A stretch of 64,000 bases of DNA from Mycobacterium gallinarum (GTDB lineage Bacteria > Actinomycetota > Actinomycetes > Mycobacteriales > Mycobacteriaceae): the NCBI RefSeq assembly GCF_010726765.1, contig NZ_AP022601.1, positions 1,240,001-1,304,000 of the forward strand. Reading direction: 5' to 3'. Under the pieces are notes generated by a model, which searched no databases, was not told where the DNA came from, and was given only the letters and a program-made list of their open reading frames with translations. The position numbers and the translations under genes are program-made. This document shows, piece after piece, positions 62,894-64,000 of the stretch (positions are counted from its first letter, which is position 1; each line of letters begins with the position of its first letter).

Positions 62894-63937
62894 ATGACGG
62901 TTCTGGATCGCATGCCCGCTAACGATCTGGCGGACCACATCGTTGCTGGTCCGAACGGATATTCGGGCGTTGACGGCGATCAGGAGTGGGCCGCCGAGGT
63001 GCGCCGCCTGGCCGATCTGCGCGGTGCGACGCTGCTGGCGCACAACTACCAGCTGCCCGCCATCCAAGACGTCGCGGACCACGTCGGTGACTCGCTGGCG
63101 TTGTCCCGCATCGCCGCCGAAGTTCCCGAGGACACCATCGTGTTCTGCGGTGTGCACTTCATGGCCGAGACCGCGAAGATCCTGTCTCCGGACAAGACCG
63201 TGCTGATACCTGATCAGCGGGCGGGCTGCTCACTGGCCGACTCGATCACCGCCGACGAACTCCGCGAGTGGAAAGCCGAACACCCGGGCGCAGTGGTCGT
63301 GTCATACGTCAACACCACCGCCGCGGTGAAAGCCGAGACCGACATCTGCTGCACCTCGTCGAACGCGGTCGAGGTCGTCGCGTCGATCCCGGAGGACCGG
63401 GAGGTGCTGTTCTGCCCGGACCAGTTCCTCGGCGCCCATGTGCGCCGGGTGACCGGTCGCAAGAACCTTCACGTCTGGGCCGGCGAATGCCATGTGCACG
63501 CAGGGATCAACGGCGACGAACTCGCCGATCAGGCCCGCACCCACCCGGATGCCGAACTCTACGTGCATCCGGAATGTGGTTGCGCCACTTCGGCTCTGTA
63601 TTTGGCAGGCGAAGGTGCGTTCCCCGAGGACAGGGTCAAGATCTTGTCCACCGGCGGAATGCTGGACGCGGCCCGCGAGACCCGGGCGCGCCAGGTGCTG
63701 GTCGCGACCGAGGTCGGGATGCTGCACCAGTTGCGCCGCGCCGCACCGGAAGTCGATTTCCAAGCGGTCAACGACCGGGCGTCGTGCAAGTTCATGAAGA
63801 TGATCACCCCGGCGGCGTTATTACGCTGCCTCGTGGAAGGCAAGGACGAAGTCGACGTCGATCCCGAGACCGCCCGTCTGGCCCGTGCCAGCGTGCTGCG
63901 GATGATCGAGATCGGACAACCCGGCGGCGGCGAGTGA
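62894..63937 (+). CDS. nadA: Quinolinate synthase
   Basis: A 347-residue 4Fe-4S enzyme that condenses iminoaspartate with dihydroxyacetone phosphate to quinolinate. It shows [23 protein letters not shown], the cluster cysteines in [24 protein letters not shown] and HPECGCA, and [16 protein letters not shown] 7 nt before ATG. Overlaps nadB (GTGA). Under NrtR control by position. Confidence 0.96.
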   Translation: MTVLDRMPANDLADHIVAGPNGYSGVDGDQEWAAEVRRLADLRGATLLAHNYQLPAIQDVADHVGDSLALSRIAAEVPEDTIVFCGVHFMAETAKILSPDKTVLIPDQRAGCSLADSITADELREWKAEHPGAVVVSYVNTTAAVKAETDICCTSSNAVEVVASIPEDREVLFCPDQFLGAHVRRVTGRKNLHVWAGECHVHAGINGDELADQARTHPDAELYVHPECGCATSALYLAGEGAFPEDRVKILSTGGMLDAARETRARQVLVATEVGMLHQLRRAAPEVDFQAVNDRASCKFMKMITPAALLRCLVEGKDEVDVDPETARLARASVLRMIEIGQPGGGE

Positions 63938-64000
63938 CGCGCCGGGCCGCCTGCGGCGGCTCAGGCCGTCTAGCTGGCTACTGGCAGCAGCGTGCCGATG
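63934..64000 (+). CDS. nadB: L-aspartate oxidase, N-terminal end (partial)
   Basis: GTG 63934 overlaps the nadA stop. The 22 visible codons ([20 protein letters not shown] then AD) end with WQQRAD, like the residues just before the FAD-binding VVVIGTG motif of mycobacterial NadB. The gene runs out of the window. Order nadA-nadB fits the nadABC operon. A GC hairpin (63944-63962) falls inside its first codons and is probably not a terminator. Confidence 0.65.
   Translation, partial: MTRRAACGGSGRLAGYWQQRAD

Noticed and set aside
63944..63962. GC hairpin after nadA as a terminator
   Set aside because: No T-run, and it lies within the first codons of nadB.
63970..64000. Minus-strand gene end reading IGTLLPVAS
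   Set aside because: The plus-strand GTG overlap with nadA and the WQQRAD residues fit nadB much better.

Overview
High-GC actinobacterial chromosome, almost certainly a Mycobacterium of the environmental or rapidly growing (Mycolicibacterium) type. The evidence is gene order and protein similarity as recalled, not a database search. From left to right the window follows the M. tuberculosis Rv1473-Rv1595 segment: ABC-F ATPase, small HTH protein, acnR-acn, Rv1476-like, ripA-ripB, moxR1/DUF58/VWA, fabG1-inhA-hemH, Rv1486c-Rv1488-like genes, TVP38 protein, mutA-mutB-meaB, lipL, ileS, dinB, ansA, lspA-rluD, dnaE1, Ddn-like, ilvA, treX-treY-treZ, bioA-bioF-bioD, bioB, lipase, nrtR, nadA-nadB. Many starts are GTG, many operon genes overlap as GTGA/ATGA/TGATG, and several promoters (a TANNNT hexamer 6-9 nt before the start codon) imply leaderless mRNAs, all typical of mycobacteria.

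Region 1 (1-17.7 kb) is core metabolism and envelope. acn and its TetR repressor share a promoter that contains a perfect AcnR-type operator. ripA-ripB are peptidoglycan endopeptidases. A MoxR/DUF58 module carries two tandem VWA proteins. fabG1-inhA (FAS-II) are followed by hemH. Region 2 (17.7-24.3 kb) is the methylmalonyl-CoA mutase operon, in which mutB is broken, or split, into a catalytic ORF and a B12-binding ORF by a short indel; lipL follows.

Region 3 (24.3-27.4 kb) is the accessory part. An intact IS481-family element sits in the lipL stop codon, with terminal inverted repeats and a 6-bp target duplication. Beyond it lie a regulator plus seven-helix membrane protein pair and a free-standing C-terminal half of an NRPS condensation/epimerisation-like domain. 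Region 4 (27.4-43 kb) opens with an ultrashort-stem T-box leader controlling ileS, then translation, repair and lipoprotein genes and dnaE1. Region 5 (43-54.3 kb) has small secreted and membrane proteins, a deazaflavin nitroreductase, ilvA and an acyltransferase-treX-treY-treZ operon.

Region 6 (54.3-63 kb) is biotin synthesis: bioA-bioF-bioD and the divergent pair bioQ/bioB, with bsaP downstream of bioB. BioQ-type palindromes precede bioF and bioB. Each is followed by a 24-bp repeat unit, one copy at bioF and three in tandem at bioB; I consider this the most interesting regulatory structure in the window. Region 7 (62.1-64 kb) is NAD synthesis, with an NrtR-like regulator facing nadA across a palindromic operator; nadB runs off the end. 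No tRNA, rRNA or CRISPR array was seen.
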